Source of the DNA: Mactromeris polynyma
Lineage: Eukaryota > Mollusca > Bivalvia > Venerida > Mactridae
Assembly (NCBI GenBank): GCA_032209605.1
Contig: JASFXZ010000026.1
Span: forward strand, 6,696,001-6,760,000
Direction of reading: 5' to 3'
DNA: 64,000 bases
Of the stretch, positions 12,401 through 24,200 are shown in pieces. Under the pieces are notes generated by a model, which made no database searches, was not told where the DNA came from, and saw only the letters and a program-made list of their open reading frames with translations. Made by a program: the position numbers and the translations under genes. Numbering within the stretch: the stretch's first letter is position 1; every line of letters begins with the position of its first letter.

Positions 12401-13543
12401 TTCAAGGTTAACACATATTTAATTTCAGATTCACTTAATTTTTAAGCCTTTTTAGCTTATTCTTAACATGCTGGAAATCAAAATTTTTACACAGGACCAT
12501 AATACCAGATTTTTCAGGTGCCAAGGTGAGCGATTAAGAGCCATCATGGCCCGCTTGTTTATATTTGTTTTATGCTATTTTCCTCAGTTACTGTCCATAT
12601 GTAGAGCTCACCGTCTGATTGTGGTTTATTGTATGATTTTTAGACACTAAATTGACTTTTGTTCTTTTCTTCCATTTCAGATCTTTGGGTTTTTATTGTT
12701 GATAATTGGTATGGCTTTGTATAATGATTTAATCATCATGCCGACATATAGAAGATGGCGGGAGATGCGAGACTTACAAGCTGCGGGGTTGGGTCGTGTT
12801 AAGGATGTCGACGATGAAAGACAAAATTTGTTACCAGAAGGTGCTCAAGGTTCGTATAGATATGTCCGAGTGACGTGCTTTCATTTGTAGGTTATATTCT
12901 GATTTCTTTAAGATATACGTGTGCTCTAAATCCACTTGTACATAATTCAAAAACTTACCATATCAATGTTATCTACTCATACATGAAACCAATCACAGAG
13001 AGATAAGTGTTTATTAAAATGACATACAGTGGAATCCCGTTGGCTAGAACTCAGTTGCGTCGAACACCCTTGTTGGCACTTAGGCATGTAAATAAAGGTA
13101 TTTTCTTGACAATAATGGGTCTTGTTCATTGATTTGCTTCTATATCATTTTTCTTTCACATTTTTCTTAAATTCTGAAGCTTAATAAGACATCAGAGTTT
13201 ACTTTTGATTTTAAGAATGAGGACTATTTCAGGAAAATCTCCCTGGGGGCAAGGAACGATAATCAATTAAAATTACCTTGGTGGGAGGGGGTCAAAATCT
13301 GTTGGTGTGGGTCAAACACCAATTAAAATTCTGTTGGTGGTCCACTTATTTTCAACACCCCAGGGACATTTTCCAGGAAAAGCCCTAATCTGAAAATCAC
13401 ATCAAATTCAGTCCATATCTACTTGAATTAATTTGAGTTTACTGCAGTTCTGCATTTAAAAACAGAAATTTAGCATTACAACATTGTGTGTCTTGAGAAC
13501 TGAATGCGATTTTCTTTTTCTTGCAGGTCATGGTGTTAATTAA
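3467..13543 (+). CDS. SLC35F6: Solute carrier family 35 member F6 (nine coding exons, complete)
   Basis: Coding exons: 3467-3543, 4845-4917, 6587-6836, 7204-7383, 8766-8876, 10052-10207, 11460-11614, 12681-12849, 13527-13543. All junctions are GT..AG and keep one frame, giving 395 residues and a TAA stop. The start MAWTTKQIVLAV, then SINTLSTKWAD, HPFLQAVGMF, SSFQMLRGAVIIFT, GDLLIIMAQVIVS, IAFFNFAGISVTKE and SATTRMVLDS match the vertebrate SLC35F6 (C2orf18/ANT2-binding protein) family, which is about 370 residues. The protein is a string of hydrophobic segments, as expected of a roughly ten-pass EamA/drug-metabolite-transporter fold. In vertebrates it is placed in lysosomes and mitochondria; its substrate is not established. 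The ATG has A at -3 and G at +4. An acceptor-like site ends at 3399, so an upstream 5' UTR exon is likely but not located. The C-terminal tail carries an acidic dileucine motif. Orthology is strong; function is from family knowledge. Confidence 0.95.
4978..5162. mobile_element. Inverted-repeat element family F copy (GGCCATCCTTAAAAA ends)
   Basis: Starts GCCATCCTTAAAAAAATTTT and ends TTATTTAAGGATAACC. Interior GAAAAATGCTGCGACTCA and TCTTTTAGCCATTA recur at 20.5 and 42.5 kb. SLC35F6 intron 2. Confidence 0.75.
5662..6174. mobile_element. 513-bp element with perfect 15-bp terminal inverted repeats
   Basis: AGCAGGCTGTCAAGC at 5662-5676 and its exact reverse complement at 6160-6174. The subterminal zones on both sides are T-rich with repeated TCCTACTTTTT. 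Intron 2 of SLC35F6; no transposase frame. Confidence 0.75.
7608..7624. repeat. Poly-C tract
   Basis: Uninterrupted run of about 16 C, in SLC35F6 intron 4. Confidence 0.85.
8303..8481 (+). mobile_element. MITE family B copy ('cagtcggacctcgttcattcg' ends)
   Basis: About 178 bp: start AACAGTCGGACCTCGTTCAT, shared interior (CGGGTCCGAAAT, CATTTCAATTCGACTT, TATTTATTTCGGATGA), decayed right end. SLC35F6 intron 4. Confidence 0.85.
8878..9059 (-). mobile_element. MITE family A copy abutting the exon-5 splice donor of SLC35F6
   Basis: The element runs TACAGTAAAACCACACTTAA to GAGGTTTAGTGTA, in reverse orientation relative to the 965 copy. Its TA flank begins at the second base of the intron, so donor positions after GTA are element sequence. 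Confidence 0.88.
10243..10323. repeat. Small inverted repeat with 14-bp arms
   Basis: GGAGGGCTGAAAGC near the left and GCTTTCAGTCCTCC near the right (one mismatch), with inner CTGCTT..AAGCAG; SLC35F6 intron 6, just after exon 6. Confidence 0.6.
12185..12313 (+). mobile_element. MITE family B copy, internally shortened
   Basis: TACAGTCAGACCTTGTTCAT start and GGAGGTTCGGCTGTAT end; part of the middle is missing. SLC35F6 intron 7. Confidence 0.8.
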
Positions 13544-15654
13544 TGGAACGATACATTCCAAGAGACATTTACTCCTTGTGATATGAATGGAAAATCTCTA
13601 TGGAATATTTCAACATTTATGTGCAATCATGTACATGATGAATGTTTTGACTTGAAATTTATTCAGATTGAGAATGATCTCGATACAACTTCTCAAGACA
13701 GTTATACATGTACACACCAATATTAGAAAATATTTATTTTTAGTCCTCCACTATTTGTATCGATGATATGTCTTTTATATGTCATTTTAGCATGTTTTAA
13801 CACTTATTTCATCATTGCATAAATTAAAATAATATCATATGAAGCTGTTATCTTGCATCCCTAGGTAAGATCATGACATTTGAGAAATCTTACATGTTGC
13901 ATTTTTGAATGTACCGAGTTATGGTTGAATCTATGTACAGTTATGTAATTAATTTAGTTCATAACTCATTTAAGAAATCCCTATGGCTAAACAATTGTAT
14001 AGTTTTCAAATCTGCTTAAATAAGAAGGGTGTTCAAAATACTCCTCAGTCAGTTTTATGTTTGTTTTTGTAAAATTTAATTTAAAATATAATTCCAGCTC
14101 ATATTGCATTGATTAAAAATTGCTTATTAGTTTATTATGGGGGTTCAGTTTGTGTTTTGTGTCACTAAACAAAATGAACTACTGAATTATATATACCTTG
14201 TCAATTATGATGAGGGTATTTTTAACCTTTGATCGTTTTTTTAGTTGATTGCATTTTGAAATATTTTTGTATATACATGATGTTGCTACTAAATTATTGT
14301 TTTGACTATTATAACTCATCTTTGCCTTCTTTAAAAATATATAAATATTTGTAGCAGGCTTTTTTGTACACAGCTTAGTCTGGGCGTGTAGTTTTACCAG
14401 GTCTAGTCTAATAATATGCTGATTTTTTCCCGACTTTGCAATTTTTTAACTCCTAGTTACAAGTCTTTTAGTCTTGATTCTACAGCGCTGACTCGTACAT
14501 TTATTTGAAGGTTGTATTATGATAAACATTGAAAAGGAGATTCAGGTTTTTACTTACCAAAAGGTTGTACAGTAAGATTTTTCTTAGCATTTTTTTCAGA
14601 TAACTTTAGTTTTTGTGGACTTCATCATTTGTTAAAGTTTTCACTTCAGTGTTGTTAAAGCAAATACAGTAAAGGTTAGCCATCATTTTTAGTCATGAAA
14701 TTTTATCACATGAAATGTACGTTTTGCAATTATCATGGACAATGTGTCGACCTCTCAACCTGGAGGTTGTGGTTCAAACACTGCAAGGGTCATAACAACA
14801 CTTCCTCTTAAGGACATAAACGTGGCAGTCTGTGAGAGTTTTGGTCCCATTGCACTGAGTCTGGTTTCTGAGAAAAACCCAATATAGATGACGTCATATA
14901 TTCACATTATGAGGTCATGTTTTCACATTTATTGCAACAGCTAGTTGAAACATTTTAGTAAAAGATGTATGATTCAGCAGCTAGCAGAAGCAAAACAATT
15001 ATCAGTAAACATTGCGACGTGCCTTTTCGTAAGGAAAAGAATAATATTCATTTATTTGTAAAATAATATCTGAAAACATATTTGCTGTATTAAATTTGTG
15101 AAACTCAAACATTTTTGTAGATCTAGTCTTGATGAGCGTATTAAAAGTGCTGTAATTCCCCTAAATAATGTTGTTACGCAATAATTTTTGTTTTGTAGTG
15201 ACCTTCAAATATGCCTGCATTCAGAAATGTTAATAACTCAATTTCGCCCAGATATGTCATTTGGGCCAAAAATCTCACGGAATGACACAAATACTGGTTT
15301 TCCAGTAAGCAGAGACAATATTTATTCAAATAAGCATAGAGACTTTCATCACAAGTAGGCTCAATACTCCTGTATTAATTGTTGCTAGTACATGTAGCTG
15401 GCCTGTTTGAGCATTTAGTTGGAGCAATTTACAACTCTATGACTACCACATAATGTTGATAATTTCTATCTTAAAACATGAATTTAGCATATCAGTGAAA
15501 TTCTTTCTGCATATCATCCATTATTTACTGTTTTCTTTGCCGAACTTTGCTTTTTAAAGTGTTCATGTTATGTTCTGCCAACTTTCGGCTTCTTGTTGCC
15601 AGCTGTCGTGACTTGTCCTGTAATGTATTCCTTCCATTAAACCCTCCGCGCCTT

Positions 15655-15845
15655 GTTTGTCCTCTTTGATTCTCCTAGTTATCCCTTATGGTCGGCCAGA
15701 CCATTCCTTGGGTATGTATTATTGAGCCTCCTCAAATGCCTTATGTTATATGGATTGTGATTTTCCCTGGAGTTCTGTGTGGAGAGTCATTGTCTTATGT
15801 ACGTGGCGTTCCCTGTAGCAACTTATTCTCTCTCTTTCATACTGT
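15655..15845 (+). repeat. Dispersed repeat inside the SLC35F6 3' UTR
   Basis: Matches the reverse complement of about 33125-33310: CCTCCTCAAATGCCT, TTTTCCTGGAG, GTCTTATGTA.GTGGC and TTCCCTGTAGC are shared in order. Confidence 0.7.
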
Positions 15846-16536
15846 TTGATCCATTTAAATTGCACTGATTTAAGTACAGATATTGGATTCAATGTTAGTT
15901 TAACAAACATTAAGGCAGAATGTTGTAGACTGGTTTGTCTGTATTGCTGGTGCTATAATTGACTTACATTTGTATAAGTTTTTGTAATGAAATTTTTGAT
16001 TTTCATTAAATCCTGATTTTTTTATTCATGTGATTTTGGATTTAAAACAGGTTTGGTTGCTTGTTTATTGATGTTGAAACAATGTATGACATAACTAGGA
16101 TTCTTTACACTGTTGTAAATGTCCTGTTTTTTCATTGGCTTTTACTATACTAAAATGCTTATTCGATTTGTATCACTTTCTTTTATGTTATGACATTTTT
16201 TGCATTTCTGTTAAACGTAATTGTGTTAACTTTTCATTCTTTTGAGTATTTCATATCGTTTTATGGCATGTCTGTATAATAATACATATATATGTTTCTA
16301 TGGAAACCACTATTTTTTTTGTACCAAAAATCCCATTTCAAGTGATATTTTTTAATCTCTATGTTAAAAAAATACTTTCACGTCATTATGATGCAATTGT
16401 ATTGTATTGTTTTCTGGTTGCTATGATACGATATATACACTATAAACTCTTGTTTTGTATTAATTTTAGGTTTTATGCATTACCTGGTATATCACAAGAC
16501 AAATACACAATTTTTTAAATGTATCAAAACTGCAAC

Positions 16537-16542
16537 AATAAA
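16537..16542 (+). terminator. Polyadenylation signal AATAAA, probable 3' end of SLC35F6
   Basis: Perfect AATAAA followed 25-30 bases later by a T/G-rich stretch. It lies just before an inverted-repeat element that begins at about 16594. Confidence 0.5.
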
Positions 16543-16593
16543 AAGAGAAAATGCCTAATGCTCAAATGTATTTGTTTATTATTATACATAATA

Positions 16594-16756
16594 CAGACCG
16601 ACCGTGTTCATTCTGATTCATGGTGTCCAAAATTTTATTTAGAATAGGCCATTTCAATTTGATGTGCTTAAGAGATACATTGGGACCTGATATTTATTTC
16701 GGATTACATCAAGTAATCGGATAGAAGGACATTGAATAAACGAGGTCCGACTGTAA
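16594..16756 (+). mobile_element. MITE family B copy
   Basis: TACAGACCGACCGTGTTCAT to AAACGAGGTCCGACTGTA, just beyond the SLC35F6 polyadenylation signal. Confidence 0.82.
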
Positions 16757-17076
16757 TTGCTTTGACTCTTACTCACTAAAAGAACAACATTTGCATTTTG
16801 AAATTGAACAAATATTTTACATAATGTTTGTATTAATGATTCTTGCATTAATTTCATGTTTGTCTCTCTGAACTGAAGTTTATTTATCTTAGAGGTCTAG
16901 GGATTGAACATCTGACTCCTGATCCAAAGGTCGTGGGTTCAGATCTATCCGTGTACAAGATTGAACTGTGAACTTCGAAATTCCTTAACTGTGAGTACGG
17001 GTTAGAAACAACATTGCTAATCAAAGGTTGAACTTTACTCATTAGACAAATTTTCTCATATATGCTTATGAAACTA

Positions 17077-17226
17077 CGGTGACGTAGAGGTGACATGGGT
17101 GATATTATTTTTATCTCATGGCTTACTTGTTCCCATCATTTAGTTATCAAGTGGCCACGACTTGCTTTAGCAAGTCGTAGGAACAAGATAAAAATAATTT
17201 TAGACATGTCACCTCTATGCCACCGC
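17077..17226. mobile_element. 150-bp inverted-repeat element
   Basis: Arms of about 38 bp: CGGTGACGTAGAGGTGACAT (left) faces ATGTCACCTCTATGCCACCG (right); between them is a smaller palindrome, CACGACTTGCTTTAGCAAGTCG. A third, diverged arm copy lies at about 17315-17360. Confidence 0.7.
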
Positions 17227-17757
17227 AATGGTGGCACTCGTTCCCAGGGCATATTATCTGGTGGCCACGACTTATCTATCACGTCCCCACGACATGGTTA
17301 CTAACTAACTCATGGCCACGAGATAAATATAATTTCACACATGTCACATCTATGCCACCATATGATACAGTTCATGTTTGGTGATACTTTTTGTTCTTGA
17401 TTTATGTAACATTTACTTAATTGTTTATTAATTATACATTGAAGAAATATTTTTGTAAACATTAATGTTTTTATAATTATGTACATGAATGTATAATTTT
17501 TAACTTGTTACATGCACACAATAAATGATCTATGTACAATACCATTTTTGTGATATTTATTTCCGTGAATGTGAGCAAATGAGATGTATCAATATCATAG
17601 AAAATTGCACACCATATGCAGAAGTATTCAGTGAAGTCAACATTGTTTGAAATGATACTTATTTTCCTTGTTATACAGTGCAACCTCTCCAGAGCAACAC
17701 CCCGGGGGGATGTACATCGTGGCTGTTGTGGTGAGGTTGTTCCTCTACTCAGGTTGA

Positions 17758-17941
17758 ATACAGTAAAACCTCAATAATATGACCACCCTTGGGACCCTTG
17801 AAAACTGGGCTTTTAAGTGAGGTGGTCTTAATATTGAGGTTGAATACAGAGCAAAACAGTGAAAATGGACTTAAATTGGTGTTCTTAATTTTGAGGTGGT
17901 CTTATCATTAAGGTGGTCTTTAAGTGAGGTTTTACTGTAGA
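17758..17941 (+). mobile_element. MITE family A copy
   Basis: ACAGTAAAACCTCAATAATA start and AGTGAGGTTTTACTGTA end, near-consensus interior. It lies in the convergent gap between SLC35F6 and the Cys-rich gene. A short, differently built inverted element (ACAGTGCAACCTCTCCAGAG) directly precedes it. Confidence 0.88.
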
Positions 17942-18256
17942 TGGTAAATTTTTTTAAAGGGAAATACAAAAGTAGATTTGTTGCTTAAGAGAGGACTACC
18001 TTGAAGATGTTTTTTCACTCTATCTGTTATGAGAAATTATCTGTCAGATGCCAATAGAGGAAAAAATGGTTTTTCAAAAGTCTTTCAACAATTTAATTTA
18101 AAAATTACAAAGGTAAATGTATCCTGCACTGATTGAAAACTATATTAATTGTAAACAGTCCGTGTTTTTCATACTATTGCTCACAAAGGGAACAATTTTG
18201 GTTGCCGTGGCTAACCTATGTGATCTGATTGACTTCATGAATGCAAAAAGATGATT

Positions 18257-21200
18257 TCACTGACAATAAGCTGTCTCGCATGTTGAAGCCAGATTGTCGG
18301 TATACAGTTGACAGATTGAACATAGACTGGTTTTGATGATCTGCTGAGAGAGAGGGCTGTCACCACCTGAAAATATTAAACACATAAATAGATTACAAAA
18401 GTATTGTAACATAACATAACACAGTCGGACCTCGTTTATTCGACACCCTTTTATCTGAATACTTGGTATCATCCAAAATTTCGAAACCATGTATTATTCG
18501 AAATAAAATTTAGGACCCGATGAATTCGAATGAACAAGGTTCAACTGTATTACAATTCTGTCAGGACATCATCAAATTATGTCTTCCCCATTTAATGGGG
18601 GGATACATATTGTTTTTGCTCGGGTTGTCTGTCTGTCCGTCACAAATCGTGTCTGCTCTATAACTTTTGAACAGGTTGAAGGATATGAAATAACTTGGAA
18701 CAAATTTTCATGATATCAAGACGATGTGCAGAGCATATGTTTTAACCAGCTTGTGTCAAGGTCACACTAACAGATCAAAGGTCATATGACTATATTTCTT
18801 GTTAGCTCCATATTTTATTCGAACATTCTGTATCAGTATTACATTTACTGACATACTGTCACGGGAGAGACATATGTTTTTGTTTCAATAACAATTATTG
18901 AGTTCCGCTTGTTTGTAGTTCCTAGACCATCCTACTGACACTGGCAGGATTTCAATGTTTTTGCTCCTCAATAAAGAATCTATTTCAAGTCTAAAATAAT
19001 TATTTCATGTACAAGTACAGGCATATAATATACTCAGTACATTTGAAAACGCACAAAACTGAGTTTGTGGACTTACATAGGTATACAGAAAAAGAACGGT
19101 ACTTTGTATTATTTCACATTTATGCAAATGTACGATATGTTTCATTGCAGATATTCGGTATTTTCGCATAAATAAGTTTCAAAATGCAACAAAATGACGC
19201 TTTACAAACATCTTGGACGTCTACAACAGTGTGTTTATAATACAAACAGAAACATGCCCAGTATAAAACCAATACCACAGAAGCAATCTGAAGTTTGTTA
19301 AGAATGTTTAAGCACAATTTATAAACAGTTCTGATACTTTAAGGTATAGAACAATCAATTGTAAAGTACGTGTTCAGACATCGGACAACACAGAGGGCCA
19401 GAATGTATTGTGACAATCAATTTGAGCTTTTCCAATTCCAATGTAAGAAAACAGCAGGGGGATAGATTCTATAGGCTGTGTAGGCCACAACCTATACTTT
19501 TTCGGGAAAAAAAGTGCAATAGAATATTTAATGTATGTTTTTGATGTTATTGTAAGCATATTTACTGGAACGAAAAATATACACCAGAACGCATCTCTGA
19601 TGATCTAGCTACACAAAGTTCCCCCCAGACCCCCCTCAAACAAGGCCTACACATCAAACTACGCCCCTGAATGGCATAGTAATATGTCAATGGTGTTGTA
19701 ACATTATAACTATGGTGTCTGGCCGTATTAATTGAAAATGTGAAAAAGTTTTTTCTCGGAGAACAAGGATACTTACAGAACATGTTTGGACAAACATCAG
19801 CCCTTCTGGTATTGTCTGTCAGGGCGCACAGTACTTGAGGAGCAAAGTTCAGTACTTGATCTGAAAAATTGAGTGTACGAAACATGTACATTGATAATTT
19901 ATAAGCTCATAATTTCTAGTAAATCAGACACTCTAGTGTACTCGAGGGGTTTCTGTGTAAAATATGCAACAAACAAAGATTAAGGAAATTATTACTAGAG
20001 ATAATTGAATCAATTGACTACATATTATGATGTAAAGCCAAGTTGATAGAATGAAACCTCATTAATATGACCTCCACTGGTTCTGTGAAGACTGTTAGTA
20101 TGGAAGAAATGTTTTAACTGGGCCATGAAAACAGACTCATATATGACGTGGTCTTATTTAATTTAATTTCTTTAAGTGAAGTTTTACTGTACTTTTTGCG
20201 AGAAAAATAATTTTTCATAGAATTGAATTACTGAAGAAATGAAAACAATACATGTAAAACATTACCTAAAATAGCAGAATTGTATCCAGAGTAACTTTGT
20301 GACACTGAAAGATAGAATAGTTTCCTTGTTTGCTATACTGAAAGTTGACACGGGTTGATTTTGTGTTGGCAATTTTGTTAAACACATACAACAAATAATT
20401 AATATATTATGTTTCCTTAAAAGTTATGAGATAAATATTTCACATGAATTTCAATTAATATAAGTCCAAACCATCCTGCGATGTAAATAAGACAAAGCAA
20501 TTACCAAATAATACTTTGCCATGATAAGGCCATCCTTAAAAAATTGTTTGTTGACAGTTTTGCGACCAACTCATGAAAAATGCAGCGACTCAGATTCATC
20601 AATGAAGAAAGTTTTTTTCCGTCTTTTAGCCATTACAGTACTAAAATTCTTTCTATCTATCTACTGTTAAAATTCCGGGTCAAGTAACCACAAACAAACA
20701 ATTTTTTAAGGATGGCCTAATAAAATGTTTCATAAATACAAACAAAGATTTCAGGTATGTTGGCCTAGGGGGTCCAGCACCGGAGGTCGTGTGTTTGAAT
20801 ATCTCCATGTGGAAGATTTCACAGTAGTCTTAATTGAGCACATGTAATGGTAATTAACCCAAGAAGCTATTGTCTAGATTATTAAATAAACAGTGAAACC
20901 TCAATAATAAGACCACCATTGGGACCCTTGAAACTGGTCTTTTTATTGAGGTGTTTATAATATTGAGGTTGAATGAAGAGCAATACAGTGAAAATGGACT
21001 TGAAAAAAATTGTGTTCTTAATTTTGAGGTGGTCTTTAAGTGAGGTTTTACTGTATGTTATTTTACAATCACTGAAATATTTTTTACTGAAAAAAAAGGG
21101 AGTTTCAACGAAAGATTGGAATCTTTTAATTATCAGTCCAGCAGTTACCTGATGGCCTCCATACCCAATGCAACAACCAAATATATGATATATTTCATAT

Positions 21201-24200
21201 TAAATGTGGTAGTATAAGAAATGAAGCACATACCCGACTGTGTACAGTATTGGTCAGATAATACATTATGATGTTGACTTGTAGCCTGATCACATACAAT
21301 ATTTTCCACAACATATAACGAATCCTTATCTGAAAGTACATGTATGAGTAATAGGTGATACTTATGAAGTCTTGGATTTCAAAACTATGACAATAAAAGA
21401 TGAAGGGTTGGATTTCAAAACTATGACAATAAAGAAGAAATAAACTGAATTTGTGACACAAAATCTAGATACAATTCAACTACCTTCAATGTTTTACAAT
21501 GAGCATTAAATTAATAATCACATTTACTAACAGCTGGGTCATCATAAACAATTAAAACCTTTTTTATACCTGTCAAATTAACAGGTGTTGCGCTGGTTAC
21601 CATGGATACAGTAACTGATGGTGTAGTGGTTGTTCCTGTAATAAAGTAAAACAAGCAATATGGATTTGAGTTAGGTAACACTATCGCTATCGAAAGCATA
21701 ATATGTACAACACTTATATTTCACATCCTCGGTACCCTGGCTATTCATTACATATATGATATGCTGGGCAAACTGGCTAGCGAAACTTTATAATGCATGA
21801 ATATTCATTAGTATTTCTCGACCAATGAAATGGACAAAAACAAAAAAGAAGGAATCTCCTTTGTGAAGAGCTATCCGTCGTAATGATATTGCAAACATAG
21901 TGAAAGGGTAAGGTACTCCAGACTATAAGTATTGCATGAGGTGTGTCATGCAGCCAATTAAATGGCTGGATTTCACCTCATGAATTATGCATGAGTATGA
22001 GATTTTTACAGTCAGTTTGCCCAGTGTATCATATATGATTTGAATAGCCTCTGTACCGAGGATGATATTTCATGATTTTCAGGAAACAGAGCAGCATGGA
22101 ATTCAAACATAATAAGAAAATACATAACTGTGGTTGTATAAATACATGAGGTATTGTTTGTAAATTTCAATAATTACACTCTAATTGTATATTGCAGCTT
22201 AAAAGCCTAATCGAGAAAAGTACATGACAAGTATTCACAATAGTACGTACTAGTATTGTACAATTGCCATATTGTTGTAGTTTAGATGTCCAAGTTGATT
22301 TAGATTGAAATTCTGAGCAAGTTTGTTTTGGCATTGAATTTACGTACAACCAAATTGCATATGCAACAAGTTAGAATTGATGTTAGCAAAACTATACTGC
22401 AGTTAATACCTTGGGTTGAAGTAGATACAGATGATGATGTGGATATACTTGATGATGATGAAATGGTTGTGATACGAGATGTAGAAGTGAAAGGTCTTGA
22501 TGAACTCGATGAAAATGTGGTTGTTGGAGAGGTAGTTGAAGTGGAACTTGATAAAAATGTGCTTGTTGGAGAGGTACTTACGGTGGAACTTGACGAAAAT
22601 GTGCTTGTTGGAGAGGTACTTACGGTGGAACTTGACGAAAATGTGCTTGTTGGAGAGGTACTTACGGTGGAACTTGACGAAAATGTGCTTGTTGGAGAGG
22701 TAGTTGAAGTTGAACTTGTTGAAAATGTGCTTGTTGGAGAGGTACTTACGGTGGAACTAGATGAAAGTGTGGTTGTTGGAGAGGTAGTTGAAGTGGAACT
22801 TGATGAAAATGTGCTTGTTGGAGAGGTAGTTATTGTGGAACTTGATGAAAGTGTGCTTGTTGGAGAGGTAGTTGAACTTGAACTTGATGAAAATGTGGTT
22901 GTTGGAGAGGTAGTTATTGTGGAACTTGATGAAAGTGTGCTTGTTGGAGAGGTAGTTGAAGTGGAACTTGACGAAGATGTGCTTGTTGGAGAGGAAGTTA
23001 TTGTGGAACTTGATGAAAGTGTGCTTGTTGGTGAGGTAGTTGAAGTGGAACTTGACGAAGATGTGGTTGTTGGAGAGGTAGCTGAAGTTGAACTTGATGA
23101 AAATGTGCTTGTTGGAGAGGTAGTTGAAGTGGAACTTGACGAAGATGTGGTTGTTGGAGAGGTAGCTGTAGTTGAACTAAATGTCGAAGTTGAAGATGAA
23201 ATTGAACTTGTTGTCGGAGAGCTAGAAATAGTGGATGGTGTTTGAGACGTGGAAGTTTTTGATGTTGATGATGATAATGTGCTTGATGCAGTTGTAGGTG
23301 TGGAAGTAGTCGACATGGATACAGTAGTTGAGTCAGAAGTAGATGGTGATGAAGTAGGACTAGATGTAGTGGAAGTAGAAGTAGTTATTGGTGATGTTGA
23401 TGACAGATTTGATAATGTTGAAGTTGATGATGAGGGATTAGTAGAGGATGTTGATGATGGTGAAGTTGATGATGGTGAAGCTGATGATGATAGTGTTGTG
23501 GATGATATTGATGATGATGATGTTGGAGTGAAAGTTGAGGATGTACTTGTGACTGTAGTGCTAGATGTTACTGGCAATGTTGTTGAAGATGAGCTTGTTG
23601 TGGAACTAGTTGAAGAATCAGTGGTAGTTTGTTTTGATGAAGTTGCTGTTGACAATGAAGGAGTTGATGAACGAATTGTAGAGCTTTTTGAACTGGTTTG
23701 TGGAGTTGTTGTGGAAGTTGTTGTAGTGGTTGATACTGGAATCATCACTTTACATTGACAATATGACTGGTCACAGTCACCACCAGCAGTGCAAGCATTC
23801 TGACACCAAGTATCCATGCCTGAAATAAGTAAATGTGAAAATTTGAGGCACCACAAGTACTTCAAGTACTGCTAAAGTTAATCACTTCAGCTATTTCCAC
23901 AAATTATGCAACATTAATGTACAACACATGAAAGAATTAAGAATGCTGCCCATGGAGATTAGAATCTAGAGAAACTTTTGAAATTTAGGAAATCAGTTTG
24001 TACATAATATATGCTACATACATATGAACTGTTAATTTATAGTAATACATGTAGCAGAGACATATGTATATACACTCGGACTTCGTTTATTCAACAATCT
24101 TCTATCCGAATACTCGGTATCATCCGAAATAAATATCAGGTTTCGATGTATCCTCTTACACACATCAAATTGAAATGGGCTATTCAAAACCATGTGTTCT

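Larger units (their letters stand above)
13544..16560 (+). other. SLC35F6: SLC35F6 3' untranslated region (inferred)
   Basis: There is no credible reading frame after the TAA, and the sequence is AT-rich. The clearest polyadenylation signal is AATAAA at 16537-16542, followed by a T/G-rich stretch from about 16566. Earlier variant signals exist, so shorter ends are possible. The region includes a CRE-like TGACGTCA near 14888 and a segment around 15.66-15.84 kb that recurs inverted at 33.13-33.31 kb. Extent is inference. Confidence 0.5.

Noticed and set aside
22328..23758. Long plus-strand frames (305 and 169 residues) rich in Val, Glu and Asp
   Set aside because: They are the reverse reading of the Ser/Thr repeat exon. 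The minus strand has matching splice sites, Cys modules and frame continuity; the plus strand has none.
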